A stretch of DNA of 35,649 nt from Geothrix sp. (lineage in GTDB: Bacteria > Acidobacteriota > Holophagae > Holophagales > Holophagaceae), in assembly GCA_025361045.1 (NCBI GenBank), contig JANYAZ010000104.1, positions 1 through 35,649 on the forward strand. The letters run 5' to 3'. The notes under the pieces are model-generated. The model saw only the letters and a program-made list of their open reading frames with translations. It was not told the DNA's origin and searched no databases. The position numbers were made by a program, and so were the translations under genes. This document shows positions 1-7,568 of the stretch, piece after piece (position 1 is the first letter of the stretch; every line of letters starts with the position of its first letter).

Positions 1-2327
1 TTGGAGGCGGCCACGAGGGCAGAGGTCTGCCGAGCCACCTCGTCGATGAGCTCCCGGTTGCGTTGTTCCAGTTGAGCCTGCCGGACCTTCACCAGGATGA
101 CCACCAGGCCGGCCAAGGCAAGGACCCCCAGAATGCGCACCCACCAGCGCTCCCACCAGGCCGGACGAACCCTGAACTGGAACCTGGTCACAGGTCCCAG
201 AACCCCTTGGCGGGTCTTACCTCGCAGGGCGAGCACATGGGGACCTGCCGGCAGCGCGGCATATCGCAGGTAGGGCGTATCCAGCCGGGACCAGTCGGCA
301 TCCACGCCGGACAATTTCGCCTCATAGACCAGGGCATCCTGGATCTGGTAATTGGGGACCATGAACTGCACTTCGAGTTCGTTGCGTTCCCTGGGAAGTT
401 CCGGATCAGGGTCAAGCAGGTCCAGATCCCGGGAGGCCACCCGGACGGAGAGCAGCAAAGGCGGTCGCAATTCCTGCGTGGATGCAATGGGGGTGGGGTC
501 ATGGCTCATCAGACCAGACGGCGTACCAATCCAGACGCGCCCGGGTTCCACCAACAAGGCGCCCTGGTCGCATTCCGGGTGGATGATGCGATCTTCCGAG
601 CCAAGGAGACGCAGTCTGTTCGGATCCTTGTCGTCCACGTAACCGAGTCCAAGCCCCGTGCCGACCCAGATCCGACCGTCATCGCCCACACCGAGGCTGT
701 AGACGACCAGGTTCTTCAGGTTGGCCGCAAAGTCGAGGAGCCCGGTTCGGACCAGCGTGTTGCCCTGCACCTTGTGGAGCGTAAGGGCGGGGCGGGTCTT
801 GTAGCCGATGACCACTTGGCCGTCTGGTCCCACAGCAGCCACATAGGGCAGTTCCTGAAGCACGTCCGGAATGCTGTGCCAGGCGCCATGGCTATAGAGG
901 GAGGCCGACTGGTCGTACAACACCAGGACTTCTCCCCCTGGCAAGGCCATGATGCTTCGCAGTTCGCTGGGAGGCGCCCCCTCCAAGGGCACCGGCTCCC
1001 ACGACCAGCCCTGGTCAGTCTGCCTGCCCCGGACCATGCTGCCATCCTCGTTGGCCACCCACGGGCGGCCTTCCATATCGACGGTTAGCCCAGCGGTGAT
1101 CCGGGCGAATGGAAGGGCTTCGATTCGGTAAGATCTGGAGACAAAAGTCTTAATGTCGATCTGGTGAATGGTCCCACCGGGGCTTCCTGTCGCCCATACC
1201 GTGTCGCCTTTTCCTGGGGAAATGTTCAAGAATCGGCCCGGTAGCACGCGCTTGAACCGCTGACCCTGCTCGACCCACAGCCCCGAATCCATGCCCACCC
1301 AGAGTTGATTCCGGTGGTCCCGGACCATTTGCCAGGTGGTTTCGCGGGGAAGCCCGTCCGGGGGCTGGTAGGTGTACCAGCGAGTGTGACCCAGAACGCG
1401 CAAGATCCCCTTGTCCGTGCGGAACCAGAGACCTCCCTCCTGGTCCACCATGCCGCCCCGGGCGTCATCCTGGGCATGGCCGAACTGTGAACGGTGATCG
1501 CCCCGCACCCGCCATAGCCCATCGGTACTGTCCACCCAGACCCAGCCTTGCGCATCCCGGCTGAGCTTCGAGATGTGGCTGTACCCGCCAGGCATCCGGA
1601 CACCGATCCACATGCGGGGGCCTTCGGCCGGCAGTCGCCATAGGGAACTGCTGGTGCGCACCCAGAGATCCTTGACGCCATCCACGGCAATGTCGCGAAG
1701 GATCTCGCCCGGGGCGAACCTGGGCGAAGTCACGCGGACCCACCCGTTCTGCTGCCAGTGCCAGATGGTGCGGGAGGTGGTGGCCCAGGCGCCTGTCAGG
1801 GAGGGGTCGGCGAACAGATGGGACGGTGGTTCTTGACCTGGCCAGGGGGTCGGGATGATGAACCCACCGGGTGCCTGCTCCACCCGGATGCCATTGGCGG
1901 TGAGAATCCAGAGATGGCCTTCGCTGTCCCTGGCGACTTCCTTGACGGAACCGCGAGGAATGCCATCGGCCTCCCCGAAAATCCGTGATCGGCCATGGTC
2001 GATCCTGGCCAGTCCGCCGTCCGTGGCGACCCAAAGGGCTCCGTCCCGGTCTACGAAGAGGCTCAGTACGAACCCCGAAGGCAGGGGGCCGGAGAAAGCG
2101 GAGAAGCGACTTCCGTCGAAGAAGCTGAGCCCACCCTCGGTGCCAACCCACAGGCGACCCTCATGGTCCTGGACCATGGCGGAGACCACTTCGCTACCCA
2201 GTCCTTGCTCGGTGCCATACCGGCGGACGGGGAAATTGCCGACCACCTGGGCCTGCAGGGGGAGGATCAGGACGAGGCAAAGGAGCCTCAGGACACGGGA
2301 CAGGTTCAGCAACATCTTGCCGACCAT
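1..2327 (-). CDS. Two-component regulator propeller sensor, N-terminal part (runs off left edge)
   Basis: An uninterrupted minus-strand frame (codon phase of 2327) runs to base 1, so the C-terminus lies outside the window. It opens with a signal peptide (hydrophobic LRLLCLVLILPLQAQ) and then carries repeated propeller-blade motifs: GRLWVGTEGGLSFFDG, GALWVATDGGLARID, GHLWILTANGIRV, GRIWVGTGLGLGYV, GRVWIGTPSGL. A Y_Y_Y-type beta domain follows (ends near RFQFRVRPAWWERWW), then one membrane helix (RILGVLALAGLVVILVKV) and the start of a coiled coil (QAQLEQRNRELIDEV). This is the layout of periplasmic propeller/Y_Y_Y sensors, which usually end in a histidine kinase or GGDEF domain; which one cannot be seen here. 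Start is ATG 2327 or ATG 2315; neither has a strong ribosome site. It lies 59 bases downstream of coaD on the same strand. Confidence 0.88.
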   Translation of the reverse strand, partial: MVGKMLLNLSRVLRLLCLVLILPLQAQVVGNFPVRRYGTEQGLGSEVVSAMVQDHEGRLWVGTEGGLSFFDGSRFSAFSGPLPSGFVLSLFVDRDGALWVATDGGLARIDHGRSRIFGEADGIPRGSVKEVARDSEGHLWILTANGIRVEQAPGGFIIPTPWPGQEPPSHLFADPSLTGAWATTSRTIWHWQQNGWVRVTSPRFAPGEILRDIAVDGVKDLWVRTSSSLWRLPAEGPRMWIGVRMPGGYSHISKLSRDAQGWVWVDSTDGLWRVRGDHRSQFGHAQDDARGGMVDQEGGLWFRTDKGILRVLGHTRWYTYQPPDGLPRETTWQMVRDHRNQLWVGMDSGLWVEQGQRFKRVLPGRFLNISPGKGDTVWATGSPGGTIHQIDIKTFVSRSYRIEALPFARITAGLTVDMEGRPWVANEDGSMVRGRQTDQGWSWEPVPLEGAPPSELRSIMALPGGEVLVLYDQSASLYSHGAWHSIPDVLQELPYVAAVGPDGQVVIGYKTRPALTLHKVQGNTLVRTGLLDFAANLKNLVVYSLGVGDDGRIWVGTGLGLGYVDDKDPNRLRLLGSEDRIIHPECDQGALLVEPGRVWIGTPSGLMSHDPTPIASTQELRPPLLLSVRVASRDLDLLDPDPELPRERNELEVQFMVPNYQIQDALVYEAKLSGVDADWSRLDTPYLRYAALPAGPHVLALRGKTRQGVLGPVTRFQFRVRPAWWERWWVRILGVLALAGLVVILVKVRQAQLEQRNRELIDEVARQTSALVAAS

Positions 2328-2386
2328 ATCGGCCAACGGGGCCAACCCCTTCAATTTCTGGGCATTCGGGATGGTTGAGCGGCTTC

Positions 2387-2866
2387 CTACCGAGCCAGCC
2401 GTCCCGCGATGCGCTCCCGCAGGATGTCTGGCACCAGTTCGGAGAGGTTGCCGCCCATGGTGCCGATCTCGCGGACGAGGCGGCTGCTGACGGCGCTGTA
2501 CTTCTCCTTGGGCATGAGGAACACGGTTTCCAGTTCCGGGGCCAACTTGCGGTTCATGAGCGCCATCTGGAACTCGTACTCAAAATCGCTGAAGGCCCGA
2601 ACCCCCCGGACGATGAACTGGGCGCCCTGGGACTTGGCGAAATCCACCAGGAGGCCATGAAAGCTGGTGATGACGATGCCCGGCCGGTCGCCGACCAGTT
2701 CCTGCAGCATGGCGACCCGTTCCTCTACATTGAAAGCGGGCGTCTTGGCGGGATTGTGCAGCACCGCCACCACGAGGTGATCGACCAGTTTTTCTGCCCT
2801 CTGGATGATGTCCCAGTGACCCAGGGTCACGGGATCAAAAGAGCCTGGATAAATGGCCGTCCGCAC
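2387..2866 (-). CDS. coaD: Phosphopantetheine adenylyltransferase
   Basis: CoaD transfers AMP from ATP to 4'-phosphopantetheine, the penultimate step of coenzyme A synthesis, in the cytoplasm. The 159-residue product has the family's usual length. It shows the nucleotidyltransferase signature GSFDPVTLGH at residues 8-17, the pantetheine-site region NPAKTPAF, the FIVRGVRAFSDFEYE stretch and the C-terminal YSAVSSRLVREI motif (family form ISSTxVR). The start is GTG 2866, with GGAG five bases upstream. It is probably co-transcribed with the propeller sensor that follows on the minus strand. It diverges from the ddl region, sharing a gap of under 100 bases. Confidence 0.97.
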   Translation of the reverse strand: MRTAIYPGSFDPVTLGHWDIIQRAEKLVDHLVVAVLHNPAKTPAFNVEERVAMLQELVGDRPGIVITSFHGLLVDFAKSQGAQFIVRGVRAFSDFEYEFQMALMNRKLAPELETVFLMPKEKYSAVSSRLVREIGTMGGNLSELVPDILRERIAGRLAR

Positions 2867-2952
2867 AGGTGCTCCGGGGATTGGCCTTAGCCTAGCGCAT
2901 CGGGCCCGCTCTGGGTGTCACAGTGTGAAGGGTTGGGAGTACAGTGGACGCA

Positions 2953-3104
2953 TGAGAACGAAGCAGGAGCGAAGTTCCACTTTGGCGACCATTCGCCGCA
3001 GGCGAATAGGACCGGCTGCGAAGCAGATGGCCCCGAAGGGGCGAGCGCCAAGTGCGCGAGTCAAGCCGAAGCCCCGAGGGCACGGCACGGGAGATGCCGC
3101 GTGA
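2953..3104 (+). CDS. Possible 50-residue basic ORF overlapping ddl; may be a non-coding repeat
   Basis: ATG 2953 opens a 50-codon frame whose TGA (3102-3104) overlaps the GTG start of ddl in a GTGA arrangement, as in translationally coupled pairs. The product would be very basic (RRRRIGP at residues 15-21, repeated K/R/P/G) with no domain I recognise. Against a gene: codons such as AGA, AGG and ATA are unlike the neighbours, GGGAG at 2935-2939 is 13 bases from the ATG, and the DNA is full of short inverted repeats (2991-2997 with 3001-3007; 3030-3034 with 3038-3042). It may instead be a structured leader or dispersed palindromic repeat upstream of ddl. Confidence 0.25.
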
Positions 3105-4201
3105 GCGAGACACTGAGCGTTGGGCTACTCTTCGGCGGGGAGTCCCCAGAGCACGAAGTCTCCATCGTCACGGCTCGGGCCATCGCGGAGCACCTGGACC
3201 CCACTCGTTTCTCCGTCCGCCCCATGGGCATTGCGCGAAACGGTGTGTGGGTGGTGACCGGTGATCCCTTTGCCAGGCTGGCTGCCGGCGAGCGGCCGCC
3301 TCGGAGCGACCATCCCTTCCTGCCCCTGGAAAAAGGAGCCGAGGCGACATCCCTGCCGGATGTCTTCTTCAATGCCCTGCACGGAGCCGGCGGGGAGGAT
3401 GGTCAGATCCAGGGATTTCTGGAACTGCTGCACCGCCCCTACACGGGCGCTGGCCTGCTGGCCATGGCGGCAGGGATGGACAAGTGGATCACCAAGCGCC
3501 TCTGGGAGTCGGAAGGACTGCCCGTGGTGCCCTATGTGGGGCTGACCGAGGAGCGTTGGCAGCGCGAACAGCCCCTCTGCCTCGTGGAATGCGGGAAATT
3601 GGGGCTCCCCCTGTTCGTCAAGCCCGCCAACCTGGGCAGCAGCATTGGGGTGGAGAAAGTCAAGCGCGCCGAGGATCTGACCGCGGCCCTGGACCGGGCT
3701 TTCACGTTCGACCGCCGAGTCCTGGTGGAGCAGGGGTTGGATGTCCGGGAAATCGAAGTGGCGGTGCTGGGTGGGGACGAACCCTTGGTGTCCAAGCCAG
3801 GCGAAGTGATCGTGGCCGACGAGTTCTACACCTTCGAAGACAAGTACCTGCACGGGAGGAGCCGCACGGAGATCCCGGCCCAGATCCCCGAGGAACTGGC
3901 CGACCTGGTCCGCAAGCTGGCAGCCCGGGCCTTCGCCGCTTCCGACGGCTATGGCATGGCCAGGGTGGACTTCTTCCTCGAGCGGTTGACGGGACGCGTG
4001 TTTCTCAATGAGTTGAACTTCATCCCGGGCTTCACGAGCATCTCCATGTATCCCAAGATGATGGCAGCCAGCGACGTGCCCTATGCCGAGCTGCTGACGA
4101 GGCTCATCCACCTGGCCATGGCGCGTTACGCCCAAATGGCGGCCAAGCAGAAGGGCTTCCAGTCCGGTAGCGATTGGTTCCAGGGACCTAAGAGCTCCTG
4201 A
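3101..4201 (+). CDS. ddl: D-alanine--D-alanine ligase
   Basis: Ddl joins two D-alanines with ATP to supply the D-Ala-D-Ala end of peptidoglycan precursors. The 366-residue product starts at GTG 3101, with GGGAG at 3089-3093; the open frame extends further upstream but without a family match. Visible motifs: LLFGGESPEHEVSI near the N-terminus, NALHGAGGEDGQIQGFLEL, TGAGLLAMAAGMDKWITK, the ATP-grasp strand LFVKPANLGSSIGVEKV and the Mg/ATP-binding end (ARVDFFLE, then NELNFIPGFTSISMYPKM). The family usually has N-T-M before PGFT; here it is N-F-I, a mild variation. It sits apart from any mur/fts cluster. Confidence 0.96.
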   Translation: MSETLSVGLLFGGESPEHEVSIVTARAIAEHLDPTRFSVRPMGIARNGVWVVTGDPFARLAAGERPPRSDHPFLPLEKGAEATSLPDVFFNALHGAGGEDGQIQGFLELLHRPYTGAGLLAMAAGMDKWITKRLWESEGLPVVPYVGLTEERWQREQPLCLVECGKLGLPLFVKPANLGSSIGVEKVKRAEDLTAALDRAFTFDRRVLVEQGLDVREIEVAVLGGDEPLVSKPGEVIVADEFYTFEDKYLHGRSRTEIPAQIPEELADLVRKLAARAFAASDGYGMARVDFFLERLTGRVFLNELNFIPGFTSISMYPKMMAASDVPYAELLTRLIHLAMARYAQMAAKQKGFQSGSDWFQGPKSS

Positions 4202-4246
4202 TAAAATTCCGTCAAGTCCGGCCCGGGATCTGCCGATAGAGGTCGC

Positions 4247-4564
4247 ATGGACGTGGTCGGTATCGCACTCTCGGGTCTTCGCGCTTCCAGCGCGGGGCTC
4301 GCTGTGCAGGCCAACAACGTGGCCAACCAGCAGTCGGACGGATTCAAGGCCAAGCGCGTCGACCTGGTGGCTGAAGCCTCGGGGGGGGTGCGGGTGTCGG
4401 GCGTCTCTGAAGACCCCTCACCCGCCGGCCCGGGCACTTCGAACGTCGATCTCGCCACAGAAACCGTGCAGGGCATGGGTTTTGACCTGATGTACAAGGC
4501 CAACCTCAAGGTCCTGAAAACAGCCGATGAGCTGACGAAGGCCACCCTGGACCTGAAGGCGTAG
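4247..4564 (+). CDS. Solitary short flagellar basal-body rod-like protein
   Basis: The 105-residue product has the N-terminal rod/hook signature (ALSGLRASSAGLAVQANNVA, residues 7-26, then DGFKAKRV) and the C-terminal signature (SNVDLATE, then MYKANLKVLKTADELTKATL). These are the two helical ends that pack together in FlgB/FlgC/FlgG-type axial proteins. FlgC and FlgB are about 130-150 residues, so the central region is shortened. No other flagellar gene is visible in the window. It may be a scattered rod component or a rod-derived protein with another envelope role. An AGAGG at 4238-4242 precedes the ATG. It lies 45 bases after ddl and 59 before the CtpA-like gene, all on the same strand. Confidence 0.85.
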   Translation: MDVVGIALSGLRASSAGLAVQANNVANQQSDGFKAKRVDLVAEASGGVRVSGVSEDPSPAGPGTSNVDLATETVQGMGFDLMYKANLKVLKTADELTKATLDLKA

Positions 4565-4623
4565 CCTTCAAGGTCTGGCCGATAGCCGGCGGCCCCTGGG
4601 CCGTTTCCTCGTACACTGTCCCC

Positions 4624-5790
4624 ATGCACGCTCGCACCTGGCTCTCGGTCCTGTCGCTTCCCTTGGTGGCGGCCTTTACGTGGCCGGTGGTGCAGCAGGG
4701 CAATCCACCGAAACCCCAGCCGAAAGCGGGCGCGAAGCCTGCGCCGCAAGACCCCTTGGCGGGCCTCTCTGACATTCAGGATGTGCTCTCCCTGGTGCAG
4801 CAGAACTATGTGGATCCTCCCGACATGGAAAAGGTGGTTTCGGGCGGCGTCCAGGCGGTGCTGGAGCGCTCCCATCCCCTGAACGCCTATCTGACTGCTG
4901 AGGAAGTGCGCCTGCCTGATCCGGGGCCCGCGGAAGTTGGAATGGTGGTGGTGAAGCGAGGCAGCATCTATGCCTCAGTGGTGGCGGTGACTCCCGGCGG
5001 GCCCGCTGCCAAGGCCGGCATCCAGGCCGGTGACGTGATCCGCAAGGTGGATGGTGACTCCGTGGGTCGCCTCAGTGCCTGGGCCCTGGAACGCAAGCTG
5101 CGTGGGCTTGAGGGTTCTTCGCTGGATCTCTATCGCTACAACGCCACCGGTGACCTCACCAAGACCACCGTCAAGCGGCAGCGGCTCACACCTGTCGCCG
5201 TGACGCTCAAACAGGGCCAGGGCTCCCTGCTCATCACCCTCCCGGACCTGGGGTTGGGGCGGGCGGATGAGATCAAGAAGATCCTAGCCTCCGTGGATCA
5301 CAGCCAGACCCTGGTGGTGGATCTACGGCAATGCCAGAAGGGTTCCATGGACGAGGCTGCTGCGGTGGCGGGTCTACTGGGTGTGAAAGGCACGGTTGCA
5401 ACCCTGCAAGAGGCCGGTAAGCCCGAGCGCAGCCTCGCGGCAGTCGGCACCGGCACACCCTTTGCTCGGCTGGCCTTGCTGGTGGGGCGGTCGACGGTCG
5501 GGGCACCGGAGGTGCTGGCTTCCTGCCTGAAGAAAGGTGGCCACCGGGCCTTCGGGGAGCGCACGCCTGGCCTGGGTGTGGAACGCGCGCGCTTTGCCCT
5601 CAAACAGGGGGGTGCCGTGGAGCTGGTGTCCAAACGTTGGGTGGGTCTCGGTGGTGAAAAACTCGACCGTCAAGGCGTGACGCCGGACCAGGTCCTGCGG
5701 CTGGCCGAAACAGAGGATGCCCTGGCCAAAGTCATGACGGCGCTCCAGGTACCCGTCCCCGCGGCGCCGGTCCCTGTGAAGGCCGCTTAG
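4624..5790 (+). CDS. CtpA-like S41 peptidase homologue, apparently catalytically dead
   Basis: The 388-residue exported protein has an N-terminal signal peptide (residues 1-20) and a Pro/Lys-rich linker. A short N-terminal helical region follows (DIQDVLSLVQQNYVDP), then a PDZ domain (around 95-180, GGPAAKAGIQAGDVIRKVDG) and an S41 core (VVDLRQCQKGSMDEA; LALLVGRSTVGAPEVLASCL; GERTPGLG). CtpA/Prc enzymes use a Ser-Lys dyad in SASASE and GEPTFGKG. Aligned on the conserved Glu (E296) and GExT, the Ser position is Gly293 and the Lys position is Leu317, so peptidase activity is unlikely. It is followed one base after its stop by a YibQ-like gene, matching the envC-ctpA-yibQ order of proteobacteria, where the set supports septal peptidoglycan remodelling. 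A scaffold or PDZ adaptor role is inferred. Confidence 0.88.
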   Translation: MHARTWLSVLSLPLVAAFTWPVVQQGNPPKPQPKAGAKPAPQDPLAGLSDIQDVLSLVQQNYVDPPDMEKVVSGGVQAVLERSHPLNAYLTAEEVRLPDPGPAEVGMVVVKRGSIYASVVAVTPGGPAAKAGIQAGDVIRKVDGDSVGRLSAWALERKLRGLEGSSLDLYRYNATGDLTKTTVKRQRLTPVAVTLKQGQGSLLITLPDLGLGRADEIKKILASVDHSQTLVVDLRQCQKGSMDEAAAVAGLLGVKGTVATLQEAGKPERSLAAVGTGTPFARLALLVGRSTVGAPEVLASCLKKGGHRAFGERTPGLGVERARFALKQGGAVELVSKRWVGLGGEKLDRQGVTPDQVLRLAETEDALAKVMTALQVPVPAAPVPVKAA

Positions 5791-5791
5791 C

Positions 5792-6706
5792 TTGGCCCGA
5801 GGTAAGGGAAGGCGCACTTCCACCTTGGCCCTGGTGGGCTGGGCTGTCCTCATGCTGATCCTGGGTCTGGGCGCGGGGCTGTTGCTGGGACAGCAGGGCT
5901 GCAACCGACGGGAAACCCCTGCCAAACGCGAAGCCCCCAAACCCGAACCCAAGAAGCCGGAAAAGAAGCCGGTCGAGCCTAAGACGAAGCCCGCAACGGA
6001 GTCGGCCAACTCCCAAAGCCACCAGCCGGAGCGCGCCCTGCCGCGCATGGCCCTGGTGATCGATGACCTTGGCTACATGCAGCCGGAACTGGTGACCCGG
6101 CTTTGCAGCCTTCCCGTGGCCCTGAGCGTGGCCGTGCTCCCGTACCAGGAGCACACCCGGGAGAGCGCAGAGGTCGCCCATCGCCTGGGCAAGGAAGTGC
6201 TGCTGCACCTGCCCATGGAACCCATCGGCTACCCGGGTCCCGGACGGGATCCAGGGCCCAACGCCGTTCTGTATAATCTGCCCGAATCCGAAGTGCGCCG
6301 CCGCGTGCGCATGGCCCTCGATGAGATTCCCCATCGCGTGGGCGTGAACAACCACATGGGCAGTCGCATCACGCCAGATCGCACCCGCATGGGCTGGGTC
6401 CTCCAGGAGGTCAAGGCCCGGAGGTTCTTCTTTGTGGACAGTCGAACAGAGAAGGACAGCGTGGCCTACGATCTGGCCGAGGAGCTGGGCATCCCAGCCA
6501 TTCAGCGCCGGGTCTTTCTGGACGACGACAAGGCCTTCCCTGAAATGGAAAAGCAGTGGGAGCGGGCCCTCAAGCTGGCGGAGAAAGACGGCTTCGTGCT
6601 GATCATCGGCCACATCTACCCCGAGACCGTGGAGGCATTGGAGAAGCTGGTTCCCCGCAGCAAGGGGTTGGTGCGGTTTGTGAGGGCCGGGGAGTTGGTG
6701 AAATGA
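5792..6706 (+). CDS. Divergent polysaccharide deacetylase family protein (YibQ-like)
   Basis: The 304-residue protein has one N-terminal membrane anchor (about residues 10-32, LMLILGLGAGLLLG), a Lys/Pro-rich linker, and a divergent polysaccharide deacetylase (PF04748-type) domain. Family motifs are ALVIDDLGY, VLLHLPMEPIGYPG, GVNNHMGSR, FFVDSRT, RRVFLDDD and LIIGHIYPETVEAL. The family is envelope-linked and its catalysis is not well established. The start is TTG 5792, one base after the CtpA-like stop, with GAAGG at 5778-5782; there is no earlier ATG, so translational coupling is likely. The pairing with a CtpA homologue supports an envelope role. Confidence 0.9.
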   Translation: MARGKGRRTSTLALVGWAVLMLILGLGAGLLLGQQGCNRRETPAKREAPKPEPKKPEKKPVEPKTKPATESANSQSHQPERALPRMALVIDDLGYMQPELVTRLCSLPVALSVAVLPYQEHTRESAEVAHRLGKEVLLHLPMEPIGYPGPGRDPGPNAVLYNLPESEVRRRVRMALDEIPHRVGVNNHMGSRITPDRTRMGWVLQEVKARRFFFVDSRTEKDSVAYDLAEELGIPAIQRRVFLDDDKAFPEMEKQWERALKLAEKDGFVLIIGHIYPETVEALEKLVPRSKGLVRFVRAGELVK

Positions 6707-6819
6707 AGTTCCTGGCGCTGCTGCGGCGGCCGTTTGGGGGCAGGGGTGGACCGAGGCAGGGCGCCTCGGGGCTGGAGGCAGAGCGGCGCCTCGGACTCCT
6801 GCTCGATGGTTCGGTCTGA
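6703..6819 (+). CDS. Possible 38-residue ORF overlapping the YibQ-like stop
   Basis: ATG 6703 overlaps the TGA of the preceding gene (ATGA) and is preceded by GGGGAG at 6689-6694, eight bases away, a good ribosome site. The predicted peptide begins MKFLALLRRPFGGRGG and ends LGLLLDGSV. There is no recognisable domain. It could be a small coupled gene or a chance frame; the overlap and ribosome site are the only support. It also occupies the leader of crcB. Confidence 0.25.
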   Translation: MKFLALLRRPFGGRGGPRQGASGLEAERRLGLLLDGSV

Positions 6820-6845
6820 TAGCCTGAGTCCCTCGACGGAGCGAC

Positions 6846-7232
6846 ATGGGCGCCTATTCTTTTCTTTCAGTCGGCATCGGGGCTGCTCTGGGTGCTTGGT
6901 TGCGCTGGGGCTTCGGTATCTTCCTGAACGCAACCTATCCCACCCTCCCCATGGGTACGTTGGCTTCAAACCTCGTGGGTGGCTACCTCGTCGGATTGGC
7001 CGTGGCCTTCTTCTCGCACCATCCAGGGCTCTCGCCGGATCTGCGCCTCTTTGTGATCACTGGATTCCTCGGGGGGCTCACCACCTTCTCTACCTTCTCC
7101 GCCGAAGCCGTGACCTTGATCAACCGCGCCGAATACGGGTGGGCAGTGGCCCATGTCGCTGCGCATCTCGCTGGATCGCTGGTCCTGACCCTGCTCGGCA
7201 TGCTGACGGTAAACGCCATCCTGAAAACCTGA
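6846..7232 (+). CDS. crcB: Fluoride channel CrcB/FluC
   Basis: CrcB/FluC is a dual-topology homodimeric channel that lets fluoride out of the cell. The 128-residue protein has four membrane helices and the family motifs: IGAALGAWLRWG at the start of helix 1, MGTLASNLVGGYLVG with the pore Asn, and the GFLGGLTTFSTFSAEA 'Phe-box' helix break. GGAG lies five bases before the ATG. It is followed 12 bases later by a DUF190 gene, a common partner of crcB. I looked for a fluoride riboswitch upstream and found no convincing match. Confidence 0.96.
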   Translation: MGAYSFLSVGIGAALGAWLRWGFGIFLNATYPTLPMGTLASNLVGGYLVGLAVAFFSHHPGLSPDLRLFVITGFLGGLTTFSTFSAEAVTLINRAEYGWAVAHVAAHLAGSLVLTLLGMLTVNAILKT

Positions 7233-7244
7233 CCCGGAGGCACC

Positions 7245-7568
7245 ATGAAGGGTTTGTATCTCAGGTTTTACGTCCAGGAGGACAAGAAGATTCACCATGT
7301 CCTGGTCTATGAATGGCTGCTGGAGCAGGCCCGGCGCCTCGGCCTCAGCGGCGGTTCCGTCTTCAAGGCCATGGCGGGATTCGGTCGTCACGGCCTGTTG
7401 GAGGACCACTTCTTCGAACTATCAGGACGCCTTCCGGTGGTGGTGGAATTCGTCGTGACGGAGGAAGAGGCGGACCGCTTCCTGGCCTTCATTCAGTCCG
7501 AGGAAGCCACCCTCTTCTACGCGAAAATGCCTGCGGAGTTCGCCTGGATCAAGGGCCCTCGCGCCTGA
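7245..7568 (+). CDS. DUF190 domain protein
   Basis: The 107-residue soluble protein matches the DUF190 family: GLYLRFYVQEDKK, HHVLVYEWLLEQARRLGLSG, GSVFKAMAGFGRHG, LPVVVEFVVTEEEADRFL. The family has a ferredoxin-like/PII-like fold and often sits beside crcB; its function is not established, and a sensing or regulatory role in fluoride export is inferred. It has a strong ribosome site (GGAGG four bases before the ATG). Its TGA abuts the stop codon of the convergent cation transporter with no gap. Confidence 0.9.
   Translation: MKGLYLRFYVQEDKKIHHVLVYEWLLEQARRLGLSGGSVFKAMAGFGRHGLLEDHFFELSGRLPVVVEFVVTEEEADRFLAFIQSEEATLFYAKMPAEFAWIKGPRA

Noticed and set aside
63-1088. 341-codon plus-strand open frame
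   Set aside because: The minus-strand frame here encodes clear propeller and Y_Y_Y motifs continuous to base 1; the plus frame has no recognisable domain.
6770-6845. Fluoride riboswitch upstream of crcB
   Set aside because: Some GATGG and CTGATAGCC words are present, but the conserved core and pairing of the crcB motif could not be laid out.
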